From assembly GCA_910578645.1 (NCBI GenBank), contig CAJTQI010000008.1, positions 62,001-126,000 on the forward strand: DNA of 64,000 nt, in the 5' to 3' direction. Under the pieces are notes generated by a model. That model was not told the DNA's origin. It did no database searches and was given only the letters and a program-made list of their open reading frames with translations. This document shows positions 42,933 through 51,613 of the stretch, piece after piece. The stretch comes from an uncultured Lachnospiraceae bacterium. Its GTDB lineage: Bacteria > Bacillota > Clostridia > Lachnospirales > Lachnospiraceae. Positions within the stretch are counted from its first letter, which is position 1. Each line of letters starts with the position of its first letter. A program made the position numbers and the translations under genes.

Positions 42933-42961
42933 TTGTAAAAATTATACAATCGTGATATACT
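42933..42961 (+). promoter_or_regulatory. Promoter before the Wzy/ligase-like gene
   Basis: TTGTAA (42933-42938), 17 bp, then TATACT (42956-42961) preceded by TGA. The last base of the -10 is the first base of the palindrome 42961-43008, so transcription would begin inside its left arm. Confidence 0.6.
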
Positions 42962-43008
42962 ACCCTCAGTGAACAAAGGGATACATGTCCCTTTGTTCAC
43001 TGAGGGTA
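42961..43008. repeat. Perfect 21 bp inverted repeat abutting a promoter
   Basis: Arms 42961-42981 and 42988-43008 are fully complementary with a 6 nt spacer. No T run follows, so it is not a classical terminator. It could be an operator, an insertion of a palindromic repeat or an RNA 5' stem. A half-like copy lies at 14642-14669. Confidence 0.8.
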
Positions 43009-43056
43009 AGCAATGATATTTTAAAGTGATAGTATATGATGAATTAGGAATGGACA

Positions 43057-45600
43057 ATGAACAGGGTAATTAATAGAAGACAAGCAATCTGCGGAACTGT
43101 CTGGATTGTGGTAATATGTGCCATATTGGCGCTGTGGCCGTTACGGCTCATTAATGAGACGGTGGTTTCCGACAGCAATAAGCAGATTGTCACGGAATCT
43201 GAGGAGATTACATCGGGCTATGTGGTACAGCAGATGTTTATCGCCCAGTATGATAAACTGAAAAATATCGATATTTATTTTGCGGACGGTACAGTTGGCG
43301 AAGAGTTCAATTTTGTGCTGTATGATGCTGCCATGAGTCGGATTATGCAGCAGGTAATCAGCACGGAAGATATGGATGCAATTCCGGGATATTGTACCGT
43401 GCAGGTAAATATTGATGCAGAGGTGGGTAAGGAATATTATTATCTGTTGCAGGGCATTGATACGCCTTTTCGCGTGGCGTATGAGGATACGGCGACATCA
43501 GGAAATATTTATAGCGGCACATTATATTATGGCGATGTGGAGGATACGGAGCATTGCATGATTGCATCTTATGTGTATGAGGTGCCATTGCGTAAGGGCA
43601 GGACATTGGTTTGTGATGCCTTATTTTTGCTATGTGGAATTTTGGTTACTTTCCTGACAGGGAAATATTATGGGAAGAGAGCGGAGAGAAACACGCTGCT
43701 CACAGTGGAACAGACCGTGAAAGCAGTATGTAATCCGCTTGTATTGGCGGCAGGCATTGCGGCAGGTATTGCCGTATATCCTTGCAAACTGTTTACGACC
43801 AATACGGTGTCTATCCTTTTCTTTGAAGCAAGCATTGTTCTCGCAGTGCTTATTGTGCTCTATGCTATCAACCATAACCGGACAGGTCTTGCCTCGGACC
43901 GGACGATAATGGATATTTTAAAAGAAAATTGGCAGAATTATCTTCAGTCGGCGCTTTTTGCAGGCGCAATCTGGGCATGCTGTAATTATATGAACGGGCT
44001 GTATGAAATCCATCATACTGTGGCGTATAGGCAGTTATTGATTTTCTTTGCGCTTTCGGTCATTGTGACCTATAAGGCAAAGGAACTTTTTAACTTAGTA
44101 AACCTTGTATATGCAGTTGCTGCTGCGGTCATTGGCTTCAAATATTACACCGGTGCGGTTGCTACACTAGAGAACCCGGGGGAACTGGAACTTCTTACGG
44201 TGAAGCTGACTGCCTGGGCGGGGATTCTTGCAGGCTTTGTTATCATTGGAACAATAGGTCATCTGGTGCGCAGGAAAGTAAGGGGTTTTTCCCTGTGGTA
44301 CTGTATCCTTGTGACTGTGTTTTTCGCATTGATTATTATATACCGTAATACAAGAGGATGGCCCATTTATCTTGTGTGTTCTTTTGTGTTGTTCTACCTG
44401 AATATGGCGGCCTGGGACAAGAAAGACATTCTGCTTAGAAATATATGCAACGGCATCCTGTTCCATTTCGGAGCTATGGTATTATATTGTCTGCTTTACA
44501 GGCCGTATATGTTTTTCCAGTATTACAGGTATCCGTTTATTTTCCATACGGTGACTATGTCGGCGGTATATCTGGCGTTGGTGATGTGCGCCGCCCTTGT
44601 TAAATTTATGGATGCGTACGGTAAACGACAGTACCTTGCGGCTGTCTACAAGGAGTTGATTGTGTTCGGTGTATCCGCGGTATACTTGTTGCTTACGTTG
44701 TCCAGGACGGGATATCTGGCGGTTATAGTTATGGCGGCAGTGATGGTTCCGGTAATGTGTTTTTCCATGAAGAACAGATGGCGCAGTATGTTCCGAAGTA
44801 TCGGTATGATGTTAGCGGCTGCATTGCTGTGCTTTCCGGTGATGTTTACGGCGCAGAGAATGGTGCCTGCGGTGGCAGCAGAACCCAAGATGCATGAGAT
44901 AGAGGAGCTTCCTACGGAAATCATGCATGGCAGGTATATGGATTCTTATTACTATATTACTATCCAACGGTTTATTCAGGTATTCCAGATGAAAATACTT
45001 GGTATCCCGGAAGAGGAAAGCCTGCGTGCCATCTATATGGTAACCGATGCAGGAGAAGAGACAGATAGGGGAGGCTTACGCTCTGTTATGTGGCAGACGG
45101 CCCATGGCATAGGATTATTTGACACGAGGGAAATCCTGTTGGCGTCCTTAGAGGATACGGCAGGCAGCGTGGAGGAGCCTTCAGGCGAGGATACCCCATC
45201 CGATATGGAAGAGGAATCTTATACAAACGGAAGATTGGAAATTTTCAAGCTGTATTATAAAAATTTAAATAAAGTCGGACATGAGGACATGGGCATCATG
45301 GAGCCTAACGGCAATTATAATGTCCATGCACACAATATTTATCTGCAGGTGGCGTATGACCATGGTATCTATGTGGGGGCTGTGTTTATTTTATTGGGAG
45401 CAGGGACCTTGATTCAAGCTGCCGTGTATTTTCATAGGCGAAAAAAAGACAGGGACTGTGCGGCATTACCGCTTGCTCTTCTGATTCTTTTTGCAGTTGC
45501 GGGGTTGACGGAATGGATTTTCCATCCCTGCAGCTCGATTGCATACTGTTTACTGTTAACGATGGCGCCGCTTCTCATTGACAGTCACAAAGCGGCGTAG
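43057..45600 (+). CDS. O-antigen polymerase/ligase-like membrane protein (Wzy/WaaL type)
   Basis: An 847-residue protein. Residue 1-190 contains one helix and an outer domain; then about eleven to twelve helices follow. Near residue 550 LTLSRTGYLAVIV matches the R-G motif of the family, and near residue 755 VHAHNIYLQVAYDHGIY matches the H-x-H-N element of the large outer loop in Wzy_C/WaaL proteins. Between them lies a long outer loop (about 610-755). Such enzymes join lipid-linked glycans to each other or to an acceptor. The extra N-terminal outer domain makes it longer than usual members. It starts a new transcription unit and precedes the PglF-like gene by nine bases. Confidence 0.78.
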   Translation: MNRVINRRQAICGTVWIVVICAILALWPLRLINETVVSDSNKQIVTESEEITSGYVVQQMFIAQYDKLKNIDIYFADGTVGEEFNFVLYDAAMSRIMQQVISTEDMDAIPGYCTVQVNIDAEVGKEYYYLLQGIDTPFRVAYEDTATSGNIYSGTLYYGDVEDTEHCMIASYVYEVPLRKGRTLVCDALFLLCGILVTFLTGKYYGKRAERNTLLTVEQTVKAVCNPLVLAAGIAAGIAVYPCKLFTTNTVSILFFEASIVLAVLIVLYAINHNRTGLASDRTIMDILKENWQNYLQSALFAGAIWACCNYMNGLYEIHHTVAYRQLLIFFALSVIVTYKAKELFNLVNLVYAVAAAVIGFKYYTGAVATLENPGELELLTVKLTAWAGILAGFVIIGTIGHLVRRKVRGFSLWYCILVTVFFALIIIYRNTRGWPIYLVCSFVLFYLNMAAWDKKDILLRNICNGILFHFGAMVLYCLLYRPYMFFQYYRYPFIFHTVTMSAVYLALVMCAALVKFMDAYGKRQYLAAVYKELIVFGVSAVYLLLTLSRTGYLAVIVMAAVMVPVMCFSMKNRWRSMFRSIGMMLAAALLCFPVMFTAQRMVPAVAAEPKMHEIEELPTEIMHGRYMDSYYYITIQRFIQVFQMKILGIPEEESLRAIYMVTDAGEETDRGGLRSVMWQTAHGIGLFDTREILLASLEDTAGSVEEPSGEDTPSDMEEESYTNGRLEIFKLYYKNLNKVGHEDMGIMEPNGNYNVHAHNIYLQVAYDHGIYVGAVFILLGAGTLIQAAVYFHRRKKDRDCAALPLALLILFAVAGLTEWIFHPCSSIAYCLLLTMAPLLIDSHKAA

Positions 45601-45608
45601 GGAAAAAT

Positions 45609-47483
45609 ATGGACAAGAAAAGAAAACCTTTTAACGTAAAATTATTTTATAGAAGGACATGCCTGATTATATATGATGTAATCAGTGTGATTTTGGCGAG
45701 CTATCTGGCGATTGTGATACGGTATGAATTTAACGTGGATTCCATACCGGTTCATTTCAGGCAGCCGATTGAGAGATTCATGCCGATTAACATTTTGCTG
45801 ACGCTGATAATTTTTTATTTTTTTCGTCTATATAGCAGTTTGTGGGCGTTTGCGGGTGAGACTGAGCTGCAAAATATCGTCGTTTCGTGCGTTTTGTCTA
45901 CGCTTGTCAACAGCATCGGCCTGCAGTTTTTCAAGATTAAAACCCAGGCGGTGCCCAAAAGCTATTATTTCTTTTATTTATTTTTACTGCTCACCTGTAT
46001 TTTCAGCAGCCGTTTTTCCTACCGTTTTTTCAGGAGTTTAAAGCATAAGCAGCAGAATAAGAAAAACCTTATTTCAGTCATGGTGATTGGAGCGGGGGAA
46101 GCCGCAAACCTGATTATTAAGGAGATTGTAAACAGTAACTTCTCTACAATGGTTATCAAGTGTATTGTTGATGATGATAAAGGAAAATGGGGCAGATATA
46201 TCCAGGGTATTAAAGTAGTAGGAGGGCGAGATAAAATTGTGGAGTGTGCGGATGTCTACGACGTGGATGAGATTATCGTCGCGATGCCTTCGGCCAGCAG
46301 GGTGGAAATCCGGAATATTCTGGAAATATGTAAAGATACGAACTGTAAACTTCGTTCCCTGCCGGGGATGTATCAGTTGGTAAACGGGGAAGTAAACGTA
46401 AGCAAGCTGCGCGATGTGGAAGTGGAGGACTTACTTGGAAGAGACCCGGTTTCCGTGGATATGAATTCTATTCTTGGTTATGTACAAGGTAAGAGAGTGT
46501 TGGTCACCGGCGGCGGCGGTTCCATCGGCAGCGAATTATGCAGACAGATTGCGTCTCACAGACCGAAACAGCTTGTCATTGTGGATATATACGAAAACAC
46601 TATTTATGATGTACAACAGGAATTGAAAGCCAGATTCCCCGAGCTTGATTTGGTGGTGTTAGTTGCCTCCGTGCGCAATACGAACCGTATGAACTATATT
46701 TTTACAAAATACAGGCCTCATATCGTATATCATGCGGCGGCTCATAAACATGTGCCCTTGATGGAGGACAGCCCGACAGAGGCTGTCAAGAACAATGTGT
46801 TCGGCACCTTCAAGACCGCCCAGGCAGCGGCCATCAGCGGCGTGCAGCGGTTTGTCATGATTTCCACAGATAAGGCGGTCAACCCCACTAATATTATGGG
46901 GGCGAGCAAACGAATCTGTGAAATGATTATCCAGACCTTCGACAAGCATTATGAGACAGAGTTTGTGGCAGTTCGGTTTGGCAATGTGCTTGGCAGTAAC
47001 GGGAGCGTCATTCCACTGTTCCGCAAGCAAATTGCGGCAGGAGGCCCCGTAACCGTGACACACCCGGATATCATACGTTATTTTATGACCATACCGGAAG
47101 CGGTGTCGCTTGTGCTGCAGGCGGGCGCTTACGCAAAAGGCGGCGAAATATTTGTGTTGGACATGGGAGAGCCGGTTAAGATTTTAGACCTGGCACAGAA
47201 TTTGATTAAACTGTCGGGATTCCGTGTCGGTGAAGATATCAAGATTGAGTTTACGGGACTGCGTCCGGGTGAGAAGCTGTACGAAGAACTTCTGATGGAA
47301 GAGGAAGGCATGAAAGATACGGCGAACAAGATGATTCATATCGGCAAACCGATTGAACTTGACGAACATGAATTTTTTGTACAATTGAAGGAGCTTAAGG
47401 ATGAATGTCAGATTGAAAATTCTGATATCCGTCCTCTTATCAGAAAGATTGTTCCCACATACCACAGTGCGGAAGAGGAATAA
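45609..47483 (+). CDS. pglF: Membrane UDP-GlcNAc 4,6-dehydratase, PglF/CapD type
   Basis: A 624-residue protein with four N-terminal helices (within residues 16-140), a first Rossmann domain (VIGAGEAANLI near 159) and a catalytic SDR domain with TGGGGSIGSE at 300-309. The catalytic segment reads STDKAVNPTNIMGASKR, with Met in place of the usual SDR tyrosine, as is typical for the long PglF/WbpM class. It makes UDP-4-keto-6-deoxy-GlcNAc with retention at C5, in contrast to PseB (991). The neighbours 47538 and 48724 use its product, forming a diamino-sugar (bacillosamine-type) route. Confidence 0.9.
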   Translation: MDKKRKPFNVKLFYRRTCLIIYDVISVILASYLAIVIRYEFNVDSIPVHFRQPIERFMPINILLTLIIFYFFRLYSSLWAFAGETELQNIVVSCVLSTLVNSIGLQFFKIKTQAVPKSYYFFYLFLLLTCIFSSRFSYRFFRSLKHKQQNKKNLISVMVIGAGEAANLIIKEIVNSNFSTMVIKCIVDDDKGKWGRYIQGIKVVGGRDKIVECADVYDVDEIIVAMPSASRVEIRNILEICKDTNCKLRSLPGMYQLVNGEVNVSKLRDVEVEDLLGRDPVSVDMNSILGYVQGKRVLVTGGGGSIGSELCRQIASHRPKQLVIVDIYENTIYDVQQELKARFPELDLVVLVASVRNTNRMNYIFTKYRPHIVYHAAAHKHVPLMEDSPTEAVKNNVFGTFKTAQAAAISGVQRFVMISTDKAVNPTNIMGASKRICEMIIQTFDKHYETEFVAVRFGNVLGSNGSVIPLFRKQIAAGGPVTVTHPDIIRYFMTIPEAVSLVLQAGAYAKGGEIFVLDMGEPVKILDLAQNLIKLSGFRVGEDIKIEFTGLRPGEKLYEELLMEEEGMKDTANKMIHIGKPIELDEHEFFVQLKELKDECQIENSDIRPLIRKIVPTYHSAEEE

Positions 47484-47537
47484 GGCGAGAAGATGTGGCA
47501 TGTAAGGTTTAGATAAATGGAAAAGAGGAGTGGCATT

Positions 47538-48671
47538 ATGAGTAAGAAAAGAATTTATCTGTCTTCCCCCACCATGCATGGCGAGGAGCAGAAATATGTA
47601 CAGGAGGCATTTGACACCAATTGGGTGGCTCCCCTTGGACCTAATGTCAATGCTTTGGAAAAGGAGATGGCGGCCTACACGGGGTGCGGGTATGCCGCGG
47701 CGCTCAGTGCGGGTACGGCAGCTATCCATCTGGCTTTAAAATTGCTTGGAGTAGGGCAGGGGGACGTTGTGTTTGTGCCTGACTTGACATTTTCCGCCAC
47801 CTGCAACCCTATTGTCTATGAGAAAGGAGTCCCCGTATTCATCGACTCTGAGCCAGACACATGGAATATGTCGCCGGAAGCGCTTGAGAGGGCCTTTGAA
47901 AAATATCAAACGCCGAAAGCAGTGATTTGTGTGCATCTTTATGGGACGCCTGCCAAGTTGGACAGGATAATGGAAATCTGCGCGCGACACAATGTGCCTC
48001 TAATCGAAGACGCGGCAGAATCGTTGGGGAGCACCTATAAAGGGCAGCATACGGGCACTCTGGGCAAATATGGGATTTACTCTTTTAACGGTAATAAGAT
48101 TATCACGACTTCAGGCGGCGGTATGCTTGTATCAAAGGAAGAGGAAGCCGTTAAAAAGGCGACATTCCTCGCCACTCAGGCCAGGGACCCTGCCAGACAT
48201 TACCAGCATTCCCAGATTGGCTATAACTACCGGATGAGTAACGTCACAGCGGGAATCGGCAGAGGTCAGCTTCTGCATTTGGAGGAGCATAAAGCGAAGA
48301 AAAAGGAAATCTATGGAAAGTACAAGGATGCTTTTTCCGATATAGAGGAAATTACAATGAATCCGTTGAATCCTGACGGCGATGCCAACTGTTGGCTGTC
48401 AGGCATGGTGATTGCAGAGAATAGCGAGATAACACCTGATATTATTATGGACGCCTTGGATGCTGAGAATATAGAATCCAGACCTGTGTGGAAACCGATG
48501 CATCTGCAGCCTGTCTTCGCACAATATGATTTCATACCACACAATGAGGATGGCAGCAGTGTGGGGGAGGATGTCTTTAACAGGGGCTTATGTCTGCCCA
48601 GCGACGTTAAGAATACGGATGAAGACATGGAGTTGATTATTGGCATAATCCGGGGATGTTTTGGAAAATAA
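47538..48671 (+). CDS. pglE: UDP-4-amino sugar transaminase, PglE type
   Basis: A 377-residue DegT-family PLP enzyme that would aminate the PglF product at C4 to give UDP-GlcNAc-derived 4-amino-4,6-dideoxy sugar. The opening KRIYLSSPTMHGEEQKYV, EDAAESLGSTYKG near 157 and Lys187 in SFNGNKIITTSGGG are the PglE signature, different from PseC (SFHPVK) and WecE (SFHETK). ATG 47538 lies after GAGGAG; ATG 47517 in frame lacks a good site. The 3' end nearly abuts the sugar-phosphate transferase gene. No PglD-type acetyltransferase follows; an ATP-grasp gene is found instead two genes later. Confidence 0.9.
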   Translation: MSKKRIYLSSPTMHGEEQKYVQEAFDTNWVAPLGPNVNALEKEMAAYTGCGYAAALSAGTAAIHLALKLLGVGQGDVVFVPDLTFSATCNPIVYEKGVPVFIDSEPDTWNMSPEALERAFEKYQTPKAVICVHLYGTPAKLDRIMEICARHNVPLIEDAAESLGSTYKGQHTGTLGKYGIYSFNGNKIITTSGGGMLVSKEEEAVKKATFLATQARDPARHYQHSQIGYNYRMSNVTAGIGRGQLLHLEEHKAKKKEIYGKYKDAFSDIEEITMNPLNPDGDANCWLSGMVIAENSEITPDIIMDALDAENIESRPVWKPMHLQPVFAQYDFIPHNEDGSSVGEDVFNRGLCLPSDVKNTDEDMELIIGIIRGCFGK

Positions 48672-48723
48672 CAAGAAAGAATCTGCACATCCGTGGGCAG
48701 GCAGAGAAGAAGGAGGAATGCAT

Positions 48724-49365
48724 ATGTATAAAAGTTGTATCAAAAGATGTCTTGATTTCTTGCTTTCCCTCTGCGGCCTGATTGTGCTTAGCCCGATTCT
48801 GCTCGTGCTGTGTATTTTGGTGCGTGTGAAACTGGGGAGCCCGATTTTCTTTAAACAGGAAAGACCGGGCAAAGATGAGAAGATATTTACGCTCTGTAAG
48901 TTCCGCACGATGACAGATAAGAGGGATGAGAATGGAGAGCTTCTTCCGGATGCCGTGAGGCTTACGAAGTTTGGAAAGCTTCTCCGTTCTACCAGTCTGG
49001 ATGAGTTGCCGGAACTTTTTAATATCCTGAAAGGTGATATGAGCATAGTCGGGCCCAGGCCGCTTCTGGTTTCTTATCTGCCTTACTACAGTGAACGGGA
49101 GAAACTGCGTCACAGTGTACGCCCTGGACTGACCGGGCTTGCGCAGGTTAGCGGAAGGAATTTTATCGACTGGGACAGGCGGCTTGCCAAGGACGTGGAA
49201 TATGTGGAAAATCTTTCTTTCACAATGGACATGAAAGTGCTATGGATGACTGTACGGACAGTGTTTGGACATGCCGAAGAAGTAGCGGAGGACACCAATG
49301 TGGTGGAGGGAAATTTCGCACAGATACGGAAGAAGCGGTTGGAAGAGACCGGGAAGTTAGATTGA
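48724..49365 (+). CDS. pglC: Undecaprenyl-phosphate sugar-1-phosphate transferase, PglC type
   Basis: A 213-residue small monotopic phosphoglycosyl transferase that starts the lipid-linked glycan. It has one N-terminal membrane-entering helix (LDFLLSLCGLIVLSPILLVL), KFRTM at residues 59-63, the catalytic Asp93-Glu94 pair in TSLDELPELFN, GDMSIVGPRP and the RPGLTGLAQVSGRN stretch near 135. It lacks the four extra helices of WbaP-type enzymes, so it is of the PglC minimal type. ATG 48724 lies seven bases after AGGAGG; the ATG at 48718 is too close and the upstream extension is not supported. The donor is probably the diamino sugar made by 45609 and 47538. Confidence 0.9.
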   Translation: MYKSCIKRCLDFLLSLCGLIVLSPILLVLCILVRVKLGSPIFFKQERPGKDEKIFTLCKFRTMTDKRDENGELLPDAVRLTKFGKLLRSTSLDELPELFNILKGDMSIVGPRPLLVSYLPYYSEREKLRHSVRPGLTGLAQVSGRNFIDWDRRLAKDVEYVENLSFTMDMKVLWMTVRTVFGHAEEVAEDTNVVEGNFAQIRKKRLEETGKLD

Positions 49366-49390
49366 AAGACAAAAAATCACGGAGGCGTGT

Positions 49391-50371
49391 ATGAATATAT
49401 TGATTTTGAGTGCGGGTACGCGGAACAAAGTTGTGCAGTATTTTAAGAAAGAAATTGCCGGCAGGGGCAAAGTTATAGCGACGGATTGCAGTAATCTTGC
49501 CCCGGCAGTTTATGATGCGGATGCGTTCTATCTTGTACCCCGGATTACTGCGCCGGATTATCTGGATGTGATTTTGGATATTTGCAGGAAAGAAAAAATA
49601 ACGGGCGTTTTCTCTCTGATTGACCCGGAGCTGAGTATGTTGGCAAAAGAGCGGGAGAAATTTTTGGCAGTAGGGAGCACACCGATTATATCGGATTATG
49701 ATTTGGTCGAGACATGTTTTGATAAATACAGGATGTATGAACTTTTGCGTAGTATGCGGATTCCTACGGGGAAGTGTTATATTGACAAAGAAGTGTTTTT
49801 CCGGAGTGTGGAAGCGGGGGAAGTATCCTATCCGGTGTTCGTAAAGCCGGTGCGGGGAAGCGCAAGCCTCAATATCAATCAAGTGGGTAATCCCGAGGAA
49901 ATAAACATGCTGTTTGGCCTATACGATGATTTGATGATTCAGGAATATATGGATGGACAAGAGTATGGGGCTGACGTGTATGTTGACATGGTTTCCGGCA
50001 AGTGTACATCTGTCTTTGTGAAGAAAAAGATTAAGATGCGTGCAGGGGAGACAGATAAGTCCGTGTCCGTCAAGGATGAGGCATTGTTTGAGATGTTACG
50101 GAAGTTCTCGGAAGAATGCGGATTCCGTGGCATGATTGACATCGACATTTTTAAGATTGACGGTGTTTATTATATATCGGAGGTAAATCCGCGCTTTGGC
50201 GGAGGTTATCCCCATGCTTATGCCTGCGGCGTGAATATGCCTGCGGCAGTGTTGCGTAATCTGGAAGGCCAGGAGAACGAAGTGCGGATTGGGGAGTATC
50301 CGCCAAATGTGTGCATGATGAAGTACAATGAAATCAGCATACGGGATATGAGTGGAGAAGAATTGGTATAA
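49391..50371 (+). CDS. ATP-grasp ligase in the PglC-like block
   Basis: A 326-residue CarB-like ATP-grasp protein: Rossmann-like N-terminus (MNILILSAGTRNKVVQYFKK), ATP-binding VFVKPVRGSASLNI near residue 148 and the metal site YISEVNPRFGGGYPHA near 257 with the full E-x-N-x-R. GGAGG precedes the ATG. It sits between the PglC-like and PglA-like genes, in a pathway that lacks a visible PglD acetyltransferase. I infer that it may acylate the free amine of the first sugar, possibly with an amino acid or another carboxylate. A general housekeeping role is unlikely given the place. It is not closely similar to the other ATP-grasp gene (27342). Confidence 0.75.
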   Translation: MNILILSAGTRNKVVQYFKKEIAGRGKVIATDCSNLAPAVYDADAFYLVPRITAPDYLDVILDICRKEKITGVFSLIDPELSMLAKEREKFLAVGSTPIISDYDLVETCFDKYRMYELLRSMRIPTGKCYIDKEVFFRSVEAGEVSYPVFVKPVRGSASLNINQVGNPEEINMLFGLYDDLMIQEYMDGQEYGADVYVDMVSGKCTSVFVKKKIKMRAGETDKSVSVKDEALFEMLRKFSEECGFRGMIDIDIFKIDGVYYISEVNPRFGGGYPHAYACGVNMPAAVLRNLEGQENEVRIGEYPPNVCMMKYNEISIRDMSGEELV

Positions 50372-50425
50372 ATATAAAAGGAAAAGCTGCGGTGTGAACC
50401 GCAAAAGAAAGGTGCAGGGACTGGA

Positions 50426-51508
50426 ATGGGCAGGATACTTGTTTTGACAAATTCTTCCGGTGGGCTGTATGATTTCCGCAATGAGTTCGTGCAGGCGATG
50501 CTTTCCGGGCATGAAGTTTATGTCAGTATGCCGGATGAGGTGAAGAAGAAGGAACTGGCGGACGAGGGGTGCCGGATTATTAAGACGGCAATTAACCGCA
50601 GGGGTATTAATCCATTGGAAGATTTTAAACTGTACCGTGAATACAGGAGATTAATGCGTAAGCTGCGCCCTGACCTGGTAGTGACCTACACGATTAAACC
50701 TAATATTTATGGTGGGCTTGCTGCCGCGGGGTGCAAAATTCCTTATATTGCCACGATTACCGGTTTGGGAGGGGCTTTTGACAGAACCGGTATTTTGTTA
50801 AAGCTGATTGTCACGATGTACCGGGCGGGACTTAAGAGCGCTTCCTGTGTTTTCTTCCAGAATGAAGAGAATAAAGGAATTTTTAACAAGCTGGGCATCC
50901 GGGCGAAGAAGACACGTATGGTCATGGGCTCTGGCGTGAACCTGGACAGGCACCGGTATGAGGCGTATCCACAGGGAGACGAGACGCATTTTCTTTTTGT
51001 GGGAAGGGTCATGAAAGAGCGCGGCATACTGGAATATATCGAGGCGGCCAGGACATTACATAGCGACAAAGTTTTTTTCGACGTTATGGGGTATTGTGAC
51101 GAGGACTATCAGGATATGTTAGACGAGCTGGAAAAAGAGGGTGTCGTGCATCAAGTCGGGTTCCAGACGCAGGTTCATCCCTACCTGGCGGCAGTAAACG
51201 CCGTGGTGGTGGCTTCTTTCCATGAAGGAATGTCCAATGCGCTCATTGAGGGCGCGGCCACGGGCAGGCCCGTCATAGCTTCCAGAATCAGCGGCTGTCT
51301 TGAGGCTTTCGAGGAAGGGCGCACCGGATTTGGCTTTACGCCAGGACATAGTGAAGAGCTGATTGAGGCCATGGAGAAGTTTCTGTCGCTTTCTGTGGAG
51401 GAGCGTGCCGAAATGGGACGCAGAGGCAGGGAGAAGATGGAAAAAGAATTTGACAGGAAGCTTGTCACAAAAGAGTATATGGACGAAGTTTCCAATATTT
51501 TAAGATAA
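50426..51508 (+). CDS. Glycosyltransferase family 4, PglA-like
   Basis: A 360-residue GT-B enzyme. It opens with LVLTNSSGGLYDFRNEFV, has TYTIKPNIYGGLAA near 88, ITGLGGAFDR near 111, and the donor-binding E-x7-E motif at Glu267-Glu275 in HEGMSNALIEGAATGRPVIAS in part. This pattern matches the PglA/CapM branch that adds the second sugar (GalNAc or similar) to the PglC product. Its place right after the initiation block fits that role. No membrane helix is seen; it would work at the inner face of the membrane. Confidence 0.85.
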   Translation: MGRILVLTNSSGGLYDFRNEFVQAMLSGHEVYVSMPDEVKKKELADEGCRIIKTAINRRGINPLEDFKLYREYRRLMRKLRPDLVVTYTIKPNIYGGLAAAGCKIPYIATITGLGGAFDRTGILLKLIVTMYRAGLKSASCVFFQNEENKGIFNKLGIRAKKTRMVMGSGVNLDRHRYEAYPQGDETHFLFVGRVMKERGILEYIEAARTLHSDKVFFDVMGYCDEDYQDMLDELEKEGVVHQVGFQTQVHPYLAAVNAVVVASFHEGMSNALIEGAATGRPVIASRISGCLEAFEEGRTGFGFTPGHSEELIEAMEKFLSLSVEERAEMGRRGREKMEKEFDRKLVTKEYMDEVSNILR

Positions 51509-51613
51509 AAAGAAGCTCCTAGGTAGTAATATTGATGCAGCCAGGAGTGAAGAAATATATTTTAGAGGTGACTTTGTTAGTGGCAGCCTAAAACTTGCAG
51601 ACTACAGAAAGGC

